DNA of 64,000 nt from Acinetobacter guerrae. Its GTDB lineage: Bacteria; Pseudomonadota; Gammaproteobacteria; Pseudomonadales; Moraxellaceae. Location: assembly GCF_009372255.1 (NCBI RefSeq), contig NZ_LXGN01000034.1:241401-305400 (forward strand), written 5' to 3'. Position 1 is the stretch's first letter, and each line of letters starts with the position of its first letter. Shown here piece after piece: positions 29,223 to 38,261 of this stretch. The notes under the pieces are model-generated. The model was not told the origin of the DNA. It saw nothing but the letters and a program-made list of their open reading frames with translations, and ran no database searches. The translations under genes and the position numbers were made by a program.

Positions 29223-30449
29223 ATGAGATTACATGGCTCAAATATATTAACCCGTGAACAAATTGATCATTTGATTGCCCGTGGTTTAAATATTGTCTGG
29301 TTTCCAAGACAGCTTGAGACTGCTTATCGTAAACAATATCAAATCGAGGCAGCCCATGAGTTTCGCTTTCGTGCGCCTATTATTTTAGGTCTTTATGCTT
29401 TTTTATGTTTTGGTATCTATCAAACATTGCCTCAAGAACAAGTTTATCAATGGTTTTCGTATTATGGCTGGGTCGGTGCTATCATTTTTTTGGCGTGGCT
29501 TTTGTCTTTTGTCAAAAAACTGAATACTTATTTTGAATATTATGTTTGTTTAGGCTCTTGTGCTGCCGTTGCCATTACATTCATTATGATTAGTGTACTA
29601 GAGCATGGCCAGAGCAGTATTTTATATCATGCAGCTATGATGTATGCAGTTGTCATTATTTATGCTTTTGTCGGAATGCGATTTTATACCGCTGTGTTGG
29701 CAGGTTGGTTGGGCGGTTTTATTGGAATTGTCATCAGTAACTCTTTGAATGGTTCAATTGATTGGACTTTACTGAATCGAACCTACACATTTAGTAGTTT
29801 TTTAGGGATGGCGCTGACCTATGCGACAGACCGACAGCATCGTGAAAATTATTTGCAGGATTGTATTATTGAGCATAATCGACTGGAGTTAGTCCAGCAA
29901 GCTCAAAAATTATCTGCACTTTCGCAATTAGATTCTCTTACTGGACTAGCCAATCGACGCCATTTAGATGAGGTTTTATCCACAGAATGGAGCCGAGCAA
30001 TACGTTATCAAACCCCGATCACGGTCATGATGGTGGATATCGATTTTTTTAAAAACTATAACGACTCGTTAGGCCATATTCAAGGTGACGAATGCTTAAG
30101 AAAAATCGCCACGACTATTGCTTCTCTCGTATCTAGAAGTGGTGAAATTGCAGCACGATATGGTGGAGAGGAATTTTTATTATTATTTCCAATGACAGAT
30201 GAATCTGAAGCAGTTTTACATGTAAAACGCTTAATGGATGCAATTAACAATATTGAAATACTCCATCCTTGTAGTGAAGTCTCCCCTCATGTCACCATTA
30301 GTGCAGGTGTCGCGACCATCATCCCAGAAAAAGATAGTGATATATCCGAATTCATAGCCAAAGCAGATCACGCTTTGTATCTTGCAAAAAGTAGTGGTCG
30401 TAATCAGTTCCAGATTGCAAAAATGAGTTTTACGGTTGAAATGATTTAA
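29223..30449 (+). CDS. Membrane-bound diguanylate cyclase (GGDEF)
   Basis: 408 aa. Residues ~50-205 contain about six membrane segments with no recognised sensor domain. The C-terminal GGDEF domain (~235-400) makes cyclic di-GMP from two GTP. LDSLTGLANRRHLDEVL, the metal aspartate in MMVDIDFFKNYND and the active-site GGEEF (314-318) are intact. The inhibitory I-site position reads R305-S-G-E308 instead of RxxD, so product feedback may be weak. The ribosome site AAGGAG is unusually far (about 13 bases) from ATG 29223, but no nearer start fits. Probably signals surface or biofilm behaviour; the stimulus is unknown. Confidence 0.9.
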   Translation: MRLHGSNILTREQIDHLIARGLNIVWFPRQLETAYRKQYQIEAAHEFRFRAPIILGLYAFLCFGIYQTLPQEQVYQWFSYYGWVGAIIFLAWLLSFVKKLNTYFEYYVCLGSCAAVAITFIMISVLEHGQSSILYHAAMMYAVVIIYAFVGMRFYTAVLAGWLGGFIGIVISNSLNGSIDWTLLNRTYTFSSFLGMALTYATDRQHRENYLQDCIIEHNRLELVQQAQKLSALSQLDSLTGLANRRHLDEVLSTEWSRAIRYQTPITVMMVDIDFFKNYNDSLGHIQGDECLRKIATTIASLVSRSGEIAARYGGEEFLLLFPMTDESEAVLHVKRLMDAINNIEILHPCSEVSPHVTISAGVATIIPEKDSDISEFIAKADHALYLAKSSGRNQFQIAKMSFTVEMI

Positions 30450-30519
30450 TCTGGTTTTTTATCGAAATTTAAGTTTATTTTAATGATTTAGCCGAACTTA
30501 AATCATCAAAAGCATTTAA

Positions 30520-30534
30520 TGATAATGATTATTA
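30520..30534 (+). promoter_or_regulatory. Fur box upstream of the DUF4198 gene
   Basis: TGATAATGATTATTA differs from the 7-1-7 Fur consensus TGATAATNATTATCA at one base. It lies 55 bases before the DUF4198 start, in promoter position. Confidence 0.75.
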
Positions 30535-30588
30535 GTTATAATGTCGTGCTTTAAAATTTTCTTATCGCTCTGATACGGGATATCCCAA

Positions 30589-31389
30589 ATGAATCAAATA
30601 AAACTTCTTGCATGTTTAATGCTTACCAGCTCTGCTTTTGCCCACGAACCATATTTAGCACCCTTAAGTTATCATACCGAAAATACACAGATTCCTTTAA
30701 TTGCAGGCTACGCAGAGGAAGCTTTAAATAGTGAACACGCTTTAAAAGATGCTAAAATTACAGTGATTAATCCCAAACAAGAAAGCACCCAAATTGAAGT
30801 CACCAGTACTTTAAAATCGGTCAGTGTGGCAGATTTAGCATTACCAGTTAAAGGCACTTATTTGCTAGAAACTAAAGCCCAATTCCCTTTGACCTATGCA
30901 AAAGATCAAAAGCAATGGAAAATGTTATTTGAAGTTCCTGCTGATAAAGCAGGTGAAAAGTCTAAGCGTGAATACTTGATTCCAGACGATTTTAAAAATA
31001 AAAAATACAGTTCAGAAAAAATTACGCGTGAATGGACACTACAAAGCTATGTAACTAAAGGTGAAGCAACGCCGCTTAGCACGACAGGTACAGCACCGAT
31101 TCAAGTTGTTTTTAGTCATAATCCAACACAACTAAAAGCCAATCAACCAGAAAACTTAAAAATCAGCAAGTCACAGCAGCCACTTAAACATGCAGAAGTC
31201 AATGTTCGTGCCAAAGGTGCATCAGACAAGCAGATCATACAGTTTAAAGCCAATGAACAAGGTAATGCGGCAATCACTTTTCCACATGCAGGAGAATATC
31301 TGATTGAAGTCACAGAATCGGTTGATCCATCACAAAAGCCACAGAATCAGTACTACACCATTATTAGTGTGGCTGTAGCAGCTCAATAA
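30589..31389 (+). CDS. Periplasmic DUF4198-family protein, iron-linked
   Basis: 266 aa with a signal peptide ending SSAFA, then HEPYLAPLSYHTEN at the mature N-terminus, whose histidine could bind metal. The body is beta-rich and resembles DUF4198 proteins, which are often found beside metal transporters. ITREWTLQSYVTKGEA and the C-terminal HAGEYLIEVTESVD fit that family. A one-mismatch Fur box lies upstream and an iron-linked membrane operon converges on it, so a periplasmic role in iron (or other metal) acquisition is inferred. Confidence 0.78.
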   Translation: MNQIKLLACLMLTSSAFAHEPYLAPLSYHTENTQIPLIAGYAEEALNSEHALKDAKITVINPKQESTQIEVTSTLKSVSVADLALPVKGTYLLETKAQFPLTYAKDQKQWKMLFEVPADKAGEKSKREYLIPDDFKNKKYSSEKITREWTLQSYVTKGEATPLSTTGTAPIQVVFSHNPTQLKANQPENLKISKSQQPLKHAEVNVRAKGASDKQIIQFKANEQGNAAITFPHAGEYLIEVTESVDPSQKPQNQYYTIISVAVAAQ

Positions 31390-31426
31390 TACTCAAAAGA
31401 AAGTATTAATTTGCATCATATAAAAG

Positions 31427-31456
31427 AAAACCCTCAAATTTAAATTTGAGGGTTTT
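31427..31456. terminator. Bidirectional palindromic terminator
   Basis: Perfect 30-base palindrome, arms AAAACCCTCAAATTT and AAATTTGAGGGTTTT, with T runs on either side, between convergent genes. Confidence 0.9.
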
Positions 31457-31483
31457 TTAAAACTTCGATTATTTGCTGTTTAA

Positions 31484-31825
31484 TTAGCTAAGTGCTACAA
31501 GTAACATCCCAATAAAACTAAACACACTGAGACCACCAATCACTTTAAAAAAACGCTGTGATTGATAAGATAATGTCCAACCTACTGTTAATGCAGCTAA
31601 AGTTAAAATACCAAACCAGTAACTCATGCCAATTGAAGCTTTAAGCATTTTGATCGCAATAATTAAAGCCATTGTAATGAGTATATAGCCCACCACTAAA
31701 GCGCATTTTGCTTTTTGACGAGATAAGACTTTTTGATAAATTTGGCTTTGGTGTTTATCTAGATAAGAAGCTAAAGCCACAAATCCCCATAGACATAATA
31801 TATAGAGTATGAAAAAAATCATCAT
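31484..31825 (-). CDS. Small DUF3325-type membrane protein
   Basis: 113 aa with four hydrophobic segments. The text (ILYILCLWGFVALASYLDKHQ, GYILITMALIIAIK, GWTLSYQSQRFFKVIGG) and its position last in a DUF3649-PepSY-DUF3325 set identify it as a DUF3325-type protein; I do not know its biochemical role. The start overlaps the PepSY stop by 4 bases (ATGA), so translation is coupled. These sets accompany TonB-linked iron uptake in Proteobacteria. Confidence 0.75.
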   Translation of the reverse strand: MMIFFILYILCLWGFVALASYLDKHQSQIYQKVLSRQKAKCALVVGYILITMALIIAIKMLKASIGMSYWFGILTLAALTVGWTLSYQSQRFFKVIGGLSVFSFIGMLLVALS

Positions 31826-33627
31826 GCCTCCTCAACCGCTTCTGCCAAAGCTTGTTTCGTCTGAATATGCTTTTTAACTTTAACTGTACCTTTATGTTTT
31901 TTTAACTTAAAGAAGCTAAAGATAAACAGGATTGCTAAAAATAAGCAGACCAAATCAAAACTTGCGACCATCCATTGCTCATGATAGATACTACTCCATA
32001 AAGCACGCCCATCCGTCAAACCATTGAGGACAGGAATACACAAATACATCAGCGCGGCCAATGTAAGTAATTCAAGCCATGCCTGACGTGCAGGACGTAA
32101 AGCAGCATAAATAAGCGTAAATAACCATATCCAGAAAAAGGTTTTAATTTCCAAATCAGAACGATTTTCCAATTGCGCAGGAATAAGGCGATTTGCATAA
32201 AAATAACTGGCAATCGCGATAGGCAAACCAATAATCGCAGCAATATTTAAGCTTTCAACCAAACGAAAGCCAAAACTTTTAAAGCCCTGTTTTTCTTGTT
32301 GCGGCGCACGTTTAACACACCACAAAATCAGCCCAGTCGCGACCATCAAGGTACCAACTACTCCTGAGATAAACAGCAACCACCTTAGTCCAAGATCTAG
32401 TCCACGACCTTCATGTAAAACGGTCACAGCATTATATATTCCTGTGGGTACTGAAATATAAACAGGTTTCGCATCTGAAACCAACTCACCTGTGACACCA
32501 TTAAAAATCAGAGTTGGAACAACATTACGGTGCAGTACGCTTTCAGCATACAGCGCCTTAATCTCAATTTCACTGTTAGTCGTGTTTGGACGAATAATAC
32601 TGATGGTACCAACCGTGTTATCTGGCCATTTTTTCTGTGCATACGACATTAAAGGTGCAATATCAGTCAGTTCAGCAGCTTGCAAATTTACATGACGACG
32701 CGCTTTAACGTCTTGCTGCCTGCCGTCAGCACGGCGTGGTTCAGCCTGATTAGATGCTCTGTCACCCGATTGCATTGATTGAGATCGATTTTGCTGACCT
32801 GCCATCGTATTGCGATTGCCCTGATTTTGGCTTTGCTCGCTACGCCCTTCTCTACCGCCACCTTCCTGAAGTTCTGATGGCTTTTCACCTAACATTTCAG
32901 CACGCTGTGCCTGTAAAAATTGAATACGATCAGGATATACAGAAGAAATTCCCCAAGGCATCAGCATATACATCAGTAGCAATAAACCACTAAACGTGAT
33001 CATGATATGAAAAGGCAAAGCCAGTACTGCGGTTGCATTATGCGCATCTAACCATGAACGTTGACCTTTGCCTGCACGAAAAGTAAAGAAATCTTTAAAA
33101 ATTTTCTTATGAGTAATCACACCACTGATAATCGCAACAAACATCATCAATGTGGCTATGCCGACTATCCATCGTGCCCAAATTCGTGGCATGCCATAAA
33201 GTTCAAAATGAAAACGATACAAGAAACCACCACCACGGGTTTCTCGCGCTTTAATTTCCTCACCCGTACTGGAATCAATCGTAATACGTTCACCACCACG
33301 ACGTGCTCTTGGATCTTCATTCGCACCACGAACATTAAGTTCAGTCGTCGTTTGACGTGATGAAGGTAAATTGATATTCCATGCACCTGCGTCTGGGGCT
33401 TTATGTTGTAAAAAATTTAATGCCGTTTGAACTTGTTGCACTTGTGACTGAGGTGGTAAAGACTGATGCAATTCTGGTTTCATCCAAACGCTCATCTCAC
33501 TTTGGAAAAAGCTCAAAGTTCCTGTGAGAAAAATCGCATACAACAACCAACCCAAAATCAAACTAGACCAAGTGTGTAACCATGACATCGACTGACGCGG
33601 GCCTTCGGCCTTTCCATCTACGCGCAT
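31822..33627 (-). CDS. PepSY-associated TM-helix protein (candidate iron-siderophore reductase)
   Basis: 601 aa. It begins SWLHTWSSLILGWLLYAIFLTGTLSFF, the PepSY_TM signature; further membrane segments lie near 150-175, 200-230, 375-405 and in the C-terminal third. Family members are proposed to reduce ferric siderophores in the inner membrane. Histidines in the membrane segments (LHTW, HNATAVLALPFHIM) could bind haem. Residues ~246-315 form a Gly/Gln/Arg/Ser-rich low-complexity insert facing the periplasm. Its ATG overlaps the preceding stop by one base (TAATG), and it overlaps the following gene by four. Confidence 0.82.
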   Translation of the reverse strand: MRVDGKAEGPRQSMSWLHTWSSLILGWLLYAIFLTGTLSFFQSEMSVWMKPELHQSLPPQSQVQQVQTALNFLQHKAPDAGAWNINLPSSRQTTTELNVRGANEDPRARRGGERITIDSSTGEEIKARETRGGGFLYRFHFELYGMPRIWARWIVGIATLMMFVAIISGVITHKKIFKDFFTFRAGKGQRSWLDAHNATAVLALPFHIMITFSGLLLLMYMLMPWGISSVYPDRIQFLQAQRAEMLGEKPSELQEGGGREGRSEQSQNQGNRNTMAGQQNRSQSMQSGDRASNQAEPRRADGRQQDVKARRHVNLQAAELTDIAPLMSYAQKKWPDNTVGTISIIRPNTTNSEIEIKALYAESVLHRNVVPTLIFNGVTGELVSDAKPVYISVPTGIYNAVTVLHEGRGLDLGLRWLLFISGVVGTLMVATGLILWCVKRAPQQEKQGFKSFGFRLVESLNIAAIIGLPIAIASYFYANRLIPAQLENRSDLEIKTFFWIWLFTLIYAALRPARQAWLELLTLAALMYLCIPVLNGLTDGRALWSSIYHEQWMVASFDLVCLFLAILFIFSFFKLKKHKGTVKVKKHIQTKQALAEAVEEA

Positions 33628-33983
33628 TAGGATGTACCTCCTAAGCCCAAGTAGATGACAGTCAAAATCAGCAAAGGAATCATCACACTCATAATCGATT
33701 TAATCAATGAATGCTGCAAAAACACCCAAATAAAGACACAAACATGACAGATAAAAGCGAGCATGGTTGCCGTCATGACCGCACTGGTAGGCGTATTTTT
33801 AAACGCCAAACTTATCACGACGGCCAATAAAGCAGATAGTGCATAACCTCCAAATAACGCAACCACAAAACGTATAAAAATTTGAATACGATACGAAATA
33901 GGTGTGGTTTTAGATGCACGTTTAGACCGTGGCACCTGTTGAACCTGAACAGATGACTGTTGTGTTAACTCAGAACTAGACAT
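33627..33983 (-). CDS. DUF3649-type membrane protein, iron-uptake operon
   Basis: 118 aa from ATG 33983 (MSSSELTQQ), preceded by AGGGG; the frame is open upstream but that part would run into the Fur box. A polar, basic N-terminus (SKRASKTTPISYRIQ) precedes three membrane segments. It is the first gene of the three-gene unit with PepSY and DUF3325, all joined by 1-4 base overlaps. The Fur box 43 bases before the start predicts repression by iron. Function is otherwise unknown. Confidence 0.75.
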   Translation of the reverse strand: MSSSELTQQSSVQVQQVPRSKRASKTTPISYRIQIFIRFVVALFGGYALSALLAVVISLAFKNTPTSAVMTATMLAFICHVCVFIWVFLQHSLIKSIMSVMIPLLILTVIYLGLGGTS

Positions 33984-34025
33984 ATGCAATATCCCCTGAT
34001 ATGTCTGAAACAAAAAAATAGAAAC

Positions 34026-34044
34026 AATAACAAGAATCATTATT
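34026..34044 (-). promoter_or_regulatory. Fur box upstream of the DUF3649-PepSY-DUF3325 operon
   Basis: Read on the plus strand AATAACAAGAATCATTATT matches 14 of 19 bases of the Fur consensus, with the right half nearly perfect. It lies 43-61 bases before the first start of the minus-strand operon. Confidence 0.6.
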
Positions 34045-34370
34045 AGTTGTTATATTATAGTAAAATTATGGAGACTTTGTGGATATTTTCTACAAGTCAA
34101 AGATAATCAAAAGAAATAAACACTTACAGTCTAATAAGTTTGAATAAATAAAGACTATCTATTGTCTCAACTCGACATTTATAAAGATTAAGTTCCTTTT
34201 TCTGTAAGTCTTTTATCATGAATTTATCTTAATTTTTTGATTTGTAAGATCTATATTTTTAATCGCAACACAAAAATGAATATCACTCAACTTTGCATGA
34301 ATAAGTTTCAGGTTACTTCGAATTATTTGAGTTAAATTTAAAAAACTATTTTATTCTTTATTTTGTTTTC
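34045..34370. other. AT-rich intergenic region upstream of queH
   Basis: About 325 bases between the divergent iron operon and queH. No gene, strong hairpin or clear operator other than the Fur box at its left edge was seen. Confidence 0.5.
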
Positions 34371-35027
34371 ATGAGCAAATCGCGTATTAAACTCGAACTT
34401 CCAGAGCAAGCTGATAAATTATTACTACATTCATGTTGTGCGCCATGCTCAGGTGAGGTCATGGAAACTTTGTTGCATTCTGAAATCGATTATTCCATCT
34501 TTTTTTATAATCCAAATATCCATCCTGTTAAGGAATATTTGATTCGCAAGGAAGAAAATATTCGTTTTGCCGAAAAGCACAATATTCCTTTTATTGATTG
34601 TGATTACGATACAGACAACTGGTTTCAACGTGCCAAAGGAATGGAGAACGAACCTGAAAAAGGTATTCGTTGTACCATGTGTTTTGATATGCGTTTTGAG
34701 CGCACGGCGCTGTATGCCCATGAACACGGTTTTAAAATTTTTAGTAGTTCCTTGGGCATTTCTCGATGGAAAAATATGCAACAAATTAATGACTGTGGAA
34801 TTCGTGCTGCATCACATTATCCAGATATACACTATTGGGATTATAACTGGCGTAAAAATGGCGGTGCGACTCGAATGCTGGAAATCAGTAAACGTGAAGA
34901 ATTTTATCAACAAGAATATTGCGGTTGCGTTTATTCGCTTCGTGATAGTAATCGCTGGCGCATGAGTCAGGGACGTGATCGGATTAAACTTGGGGTGAAG
35001 TTTTATTCAGCTACAGATTCAGATTAA
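34371..35027 (+). CDS. queH: Epoxyqueuosine reductase QueH
   Basis: Catalyses the last step of queuosine synthesis in tRNA (reduction of epoxyqueuosine), non-homologous to QueG; 218 aa. The conserved cysteine pairs that hold the iron-sulphur cluster and metal are visible: [12 protein letters not shown] near residue 23, CTMCFDMR near 101 and [12 protein letters not shown] near 182. [16 protein letters not shown] and [14 protein letters not shown] are typical. It is monocistronic, and a large palindrome with the island operator follows. Confidence 0.93.
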   Translation: MSKSRIKLELPEQADKLLLHSCCAPCSGEVMETLLHSEIDYSIFFYNPNIHPVKEYLIRKEENIRFAEKHNIPFIDCDYDTDNWFQRAKGMENEPEKGIRCTMCFDMRFERTALYAHEHGFKIFSSSLGISRWKNMQQINDCGIRAASHYPDIHYWDYNWRKNGGATRMLEISKREEFYQQEYCGCVYSLRDSNRWRMSQGRDRIKLGVKFYSATDSD

Positions 35028-35084
35028 TTTATTTGTGTATAAGGAGTAGCTTTTTAAGCTGTTTTTTTGAGAAAGTTTTTACTT

Positions 35085-35113
35085 AAATTTATGGAACAAT
35101 GTTCCATAAATTT
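35085..35113. promoter_or_regulatory. 29-bp palindromic operator, copy 1
   Basis: Two perfect 14-base arms around a single A at 35099. The central 15 bases TGGAACAATGTTCCA (35092-35106) are identical to those at 45639-45653 and resemble the IclR-type operator shape TGGAA-N5-TTCCA. It lies 86 bases before the TIM-barrel gene. Confidence 0.78.
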
Positions 35114-35199
35114 AATATCTTTGTTAGTATCGATTGTATAAGGATGTGACGAACTACATTTAATCAATAAATACAAAACGGATATCAGCTCGCAAAGAT

Positions 35200-36087
35200 A
35201 TGAAAATTGCCATCGATAGTTATTGTTTTCATCGTTATTTCGGTGAAATTTATCCAGACTTGGAACATAGTCCTCTGCATACAATGAGCCTATTCGATTG
35301 TATACAACAATGCATTGCTTTTGGAATTGAAGGGATTTCCATCGAAAGTTTTATGTTTGCTGAATCTTCTACACAAGAAATTCAACAGCTGAAACAGGTG
35401 CTAGATCAACATCAACTAGAATTAGTCTGGGCATGGGGACATCCTTCTGGTTTATATTCAGGTCAGAAACCTGAAATGATGCAAGATATGTACAAGCATA
35501 TCAAGATTGCGCAGCAACTTGGTGCTAAAGTCATGCGCATTTGCGCTGGTGGACGTAAAACACGTCCAAAGACGGATTGGCAAAGCCATAAAAATGCTTT
35601 AATTCCGCTACTACGACAAGCTGTGATTTATGCTGAACAATTCAATCTGGTTCTTGCGCTAGAAAATCATGTTGACTTTTACGCCGATGAAATTATTGAT
35701 TTGATTCAAACTATTGACTCCCCCTATCTTGGTATCTGTTTAGATACTGCAAACAATCTACGCATGCTAGAAGACCCATGGCAAGCCATCGAAAAGATGC
35801 TGCCTTTTGCTAAAGCCACACATATCAAAGATGTCATTGCTTATAAAGGCGATCCTAAAACCTTTGCATTTTGGCCAAGTGTACCCGCTGGACAAGGTCT
35901 GATTCCTCTGAAAAAAACACTGCAATGGTTAGCTGAACATGATTATCAGGGGTTGTTGGCACTTGAAATTGATTATTTGCATCCTGACTATATGCAAAAT
36001 GGCGCTGAACAACAGGCCATTCAAGACAGTATCTATTATTTAAAACAACTACGAACATCCCTACAACAACAGCAAGGAGCGGTATAA
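35200..36087 (+). CDS. Sugar-phosphate isomerase/epimerase-like TIM-barrel protein
   Basis: 295 aa of the AP-endonuclease-2/xylose-isomerase-like superfamily. Barrel strands are visible as GIEGISIESFMF, LELVWAWGHPSG, GAKVMRICAGG, NLVLALENHVD, LGICLDTANN and ATHIKDVIA; the acidic and histidine residues at their ends (E in LENH, D in LDTAN, H in THIKD, E in LEIDY) form the usual divalent-metal site. Members include isomerases, epimerases and 3-dehydroshikimate dehydratases; which applies here is open. The oxidoreductase starts directly after the stop, so they form an operon, with the island operator upstream. Confidence 0.82.
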   Translation: MKIAIDSYCFHRYFGEIYPDLEHSPLHTMSLFDCIQQCIAFGIEGISIESFMFAESSTQEIQQLKQVLDQHQLELVWAWGHPSGLYSGQKPEMMQDMYKHIKIAQQLGAKVMRICAGGRKTRPKTDWQSHKNALIPLLRQAVIYAEQFNLVLALENHVDFYADEIIDLIQTIDSPYLGICLDTANNLRMLEDPWQAIEKMLPFAKATHIKDVIAYKGDPKTFAFWPSVPAGQGLIPLKKTLQWLAEHDYQGLLALEIDYLHPDYMQNGAEQQAIQDSIYYLKQLRTSLQQQQGAV

Positions 36088-37152
36088 ATGAAAAAGATTG
36101 CAATTATTGGGGCAGGTGTTATGGGCAAGAAACATGCTCAAACTATTCAAAAACATCCTGAAACAGAGTTAGTCGCAGTATGTGATCCATTTTCAGATGA
36201 ATTAGCCCAAGAATATCAGATCCCAATTTTTAAAGATTTTGATGAGCTTTTAAATCAAATACAAATTGATGGTGTAGTGATTGCCAATCCAAATCGTTTC
36301 CATGTCAGTACCGCTATTCAATGTATGCAAGCAGGAATTCCTAGTTTGCTAGAAAAACCGCTGGCTTTAAATACTGAAGAAGCGTTGTATTTGATTGAAA
36401 AACAACAGCATTATCAGGTTCCGATTTTGGTCGGACATCATCGACGACATAACAAGATCATTCAGCAGGTGCATGAGCTGATTCAAAAAGGTACACTAGG
36501 TCAAATTAATACCTTTAATGCTTTATGGTCGGTATATAAACCTGATCCATATTTTGATATTGAGTGGCATCGTAAAGCAGGTGCAGGTGTATTAGCCATC
36601 AATTTGGTACATGATCTGGATCTAATGCGTTATTTGAATGGTGAAATTGAATCTGTTCAAGCCATGACATCGCATCAAAATCGCCATCTAGACGTAGAAG
36701 ATACCATTTCGATTTTAGTCCGTTTTAAAAATGGCGCTTTAGGTTCACTCATGGCATCTGACGCTGCTGTTTCACCATGGGGTTGGGATCAAAATTCAGA
36801 AGAAAATAAAACTAGTTTTGCCACTTCTCCCGATCAGAATTGCTATTTTATCAGTGGTACACAAGGGGCACTCAGTATACCAAATCTGGAATATTGGAAC
36901 TATCCAACAGAAACACCGAAGAGTTGGGCAACACAGTTAATCAAAAATAAAATTGAACCGAATAAAAAGGAAGACGTGTATATTTCGCAACTTTCACATT
37001 TTCTTGATGTGATTGATGGTCATGCAAAGCCGATTTCTTCGCCGCTAGATGCGATTAAAAACATTCAACTTTTAGAATGTATTGAACAATCCGCCAAAGA
37101 ACAGCGTACAGTTCATTTAGAGCCTTTAAACTTATTGGCTAAATCTGCCTAA
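36088..37152 (+). CDS. Gfo/Idh/MocA-family NAD(P)-dependent dehydrogenase
   Basis: 354 aa. The N-terminal Rossmann fold has GAGVMGKKHAQTI (residues 7-19). The catalytic Lys is in LLEKPLALN, followed by VGHHRRHNKIIQQV and the conserved His of the substrate domain in NLVHDLDLMRYL. The family oxidises or reduces sugars, cyclitols and related polyols. ATG follows the upstream stop without a gap, and AAGGAG lies 9 bases before it. With the TIM-barrel partner, oxidation plus isomerisation or dehydration of a polyol or cyclitol acid is a sensible inference. Confidence 0.88.
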   Translation: MKKIAIIGAGVMGKKHAQTIQKHPETELVAVCDPFSDELAQEYQIPIFKDFDELLNQIQIDGVVIANPNRFHVSTAIQCMQAGIPSLLEKPLALNTEEALYLIEKQQHYQVPILVGHHRRHNKIIQQVHELIQKGTLGQINTFNALWSVYKPDPYFDIEWHRKAGAGVLAINLVHDLDLMRYLNGEIESVQAMTSHQNRHLDVEDTISILVRFKNGALGSLMASDAAVSPWGWDQNSEENKTSFATSPDQNCYFISGTQGALSIPNLEYWNYPTETPKSWATQLIKNKIEPNKKEDVYISQLSHFLDVIDGHAKPISSPLDAIKNIQLLECIEQSAKEQRTVHLEPLNLLAKSA

Positions 37153-37160
37153 TTCATAAA

Positions 37161-37192
37161 AAAGAGGTCAAGCATTTATTATTGACCTCTTT
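37161..37192. terminator. Bidirectional terminator
   Basis: AAAGAGGTCAA (37161-37171) pairs with TTGACCTCTTT (37182-37192) around a 10-base loop; T-rich sequence follows on both strands. Separates the plus pair from the minus-strand reductase gene. Confidence 0.85.
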
Positions 37193-37235
37193 ATTTATTT
37201 TTTATTTTTCCCTTTCTTTAGTCCAGAATAGTTTT

Positions 37236-38174
37236 TTAGTACTGACTTACCTGACTCAGCCATTTAATATCGGCAGAATCCAATTGCAATGTCATTGCTT
37301 TTACAAAGGAATCAAGCTGTGCGGTTGAGGTTGCCGACGCAATTGGCGCTGTAATACGTGGTTGTGCCATTGTCCAAGCTAAAGCAATTTCAGAAAGTTC
37401 AGCTTGATACTTTTCTTTTAGCTGATCCATGGTATTTAAAATATTCAGACCGCGTTCGTTAAAATAGCGCTCTAACTGACGTTTTCGGGCTGACTGTTTA
37501 AGCTGTTCCAGATGACGATATTTTCCAGATAAAAACCCCGCTGCTAAACTAAAATAGGTAATCACTTTTAGATGATTCGCTTCACAGGTCGGTAAATATT
37601 CTGTTTCGTATTGCTCACGCTCAACCAAACTATAACCTGGCTGAAAGATTTCATATTTGGGTAAACCCTGTGACGCACTTATTGCCAATGCTTGTTGTAA
37701 TTGTTCACCCGAATAATTAGACGCACCAATTTTTATCACTTTACCTTCAGCGATGAGATCCGCATAGGCCGATAAAGTTTCTTCTATGCGTGTATTTTCG
37801 TCAGGATAATGGCTTAGATATACATCCAAATAGTCTGTATTTAAACGCATTAAAGAAGCCTCAACTGCTTGTTTAATATATTTTTTAGATAGCCCTTTTT
37901 TGTCTTCTGTAAGTGGAGCGCCCACTTTAGTAATTAAGGTAATTTTATCGCGATGTGAAGGTGTTTGCTGTAACCATTGCCCTATTACAGTTTCTGATTC
38001 ACCTCCCTGATGTCCTTCAACCCAAGTCGAATACATATCCGCTGTATCGATGGTATTAATACCATGATCCAGTGCATAATCTAGTAATTTGAAAGATTGC
38101 TGCTGACCTACTGTCCAGCCAAATATGTTACCGCCAAAAATAATTTTAGAAAATTCTAAAGATTGATTCATCAT
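37236..38174 (-). CDS. Aldo/keto reductase (YdhF-like)
   Basis: 312 aa NAD(P)H-dependent oxidoreductase. The catalytic Asp and Tyr are in NTIDTADMYS, the Lys in TLITKVGAPL and the His in YLSHYPDENTR. IGASNYSGEQL and the C-terminal AWTMAQPRITAPIASATS (coenzyme binding) fit the group of E. coli YdhF. Start could be either of two adjacent ATGs behind GAGGG. A terminator-like hairpin separates it from the upstream NIPSNAP gene, so it probably has its own promoter although it sits at the end of the catabolic operon. Confidence 0.88.
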   Translation of the reverse strand: MMNQSLEFSKIIFGGNIFGWTVGQQQSFKLLDYALDHGINTIDTADMYSTWVEGHQGGESETVIGQWLQQTPSHRDKITLITKVGAPLTEDKKGLSKKYIKQAVEASLMRLNTDYLDVYLSHYPDENTRIEETLSAYADLIAEGKVIKIGASNYSGEQLQQALAISASQGLPKYEIFQPGYSLVEREQYETEYLPTCEANHLKVITYFSLAAGFLSGKYRHLEQLKQSARKRQLERYFNERGLNILNTMDQLKEKYQAELSEIALAWTMAQPRITAPIASATSTAQLDSFVKAMTLQLDSADIKWLSQVSQY

Positions 38175-38210
38175 ACCCTCTATGCTGTTTTATGATGGGT
38201 TTAAAGACAG

Positions 38211-38241
38211 AAAAAGCCAGTCTTACAAACTAGCTTTTTGC
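38211..38241 (-). terminator. Terminator at the end of the six-gene catabolic operon
   Basis: On the minus strand AAAAAGCTAGT, a 7-base loop and ACTGGCTTTTT form an 11-bp stem with one G-U pair, ending in a T run. Confidence 0.7.
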
Positions 38242-38261
38242 TGATCAAAACAGTGTTGGAT

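Noticed and set aside
33061..33360. Open plus-strand frame of 99 codons inside the PepSY gene, rich in Thr and Asn
   Set aside because: Antisense to a strongly supported membrane protein; its composition is explained by the complementary codons.
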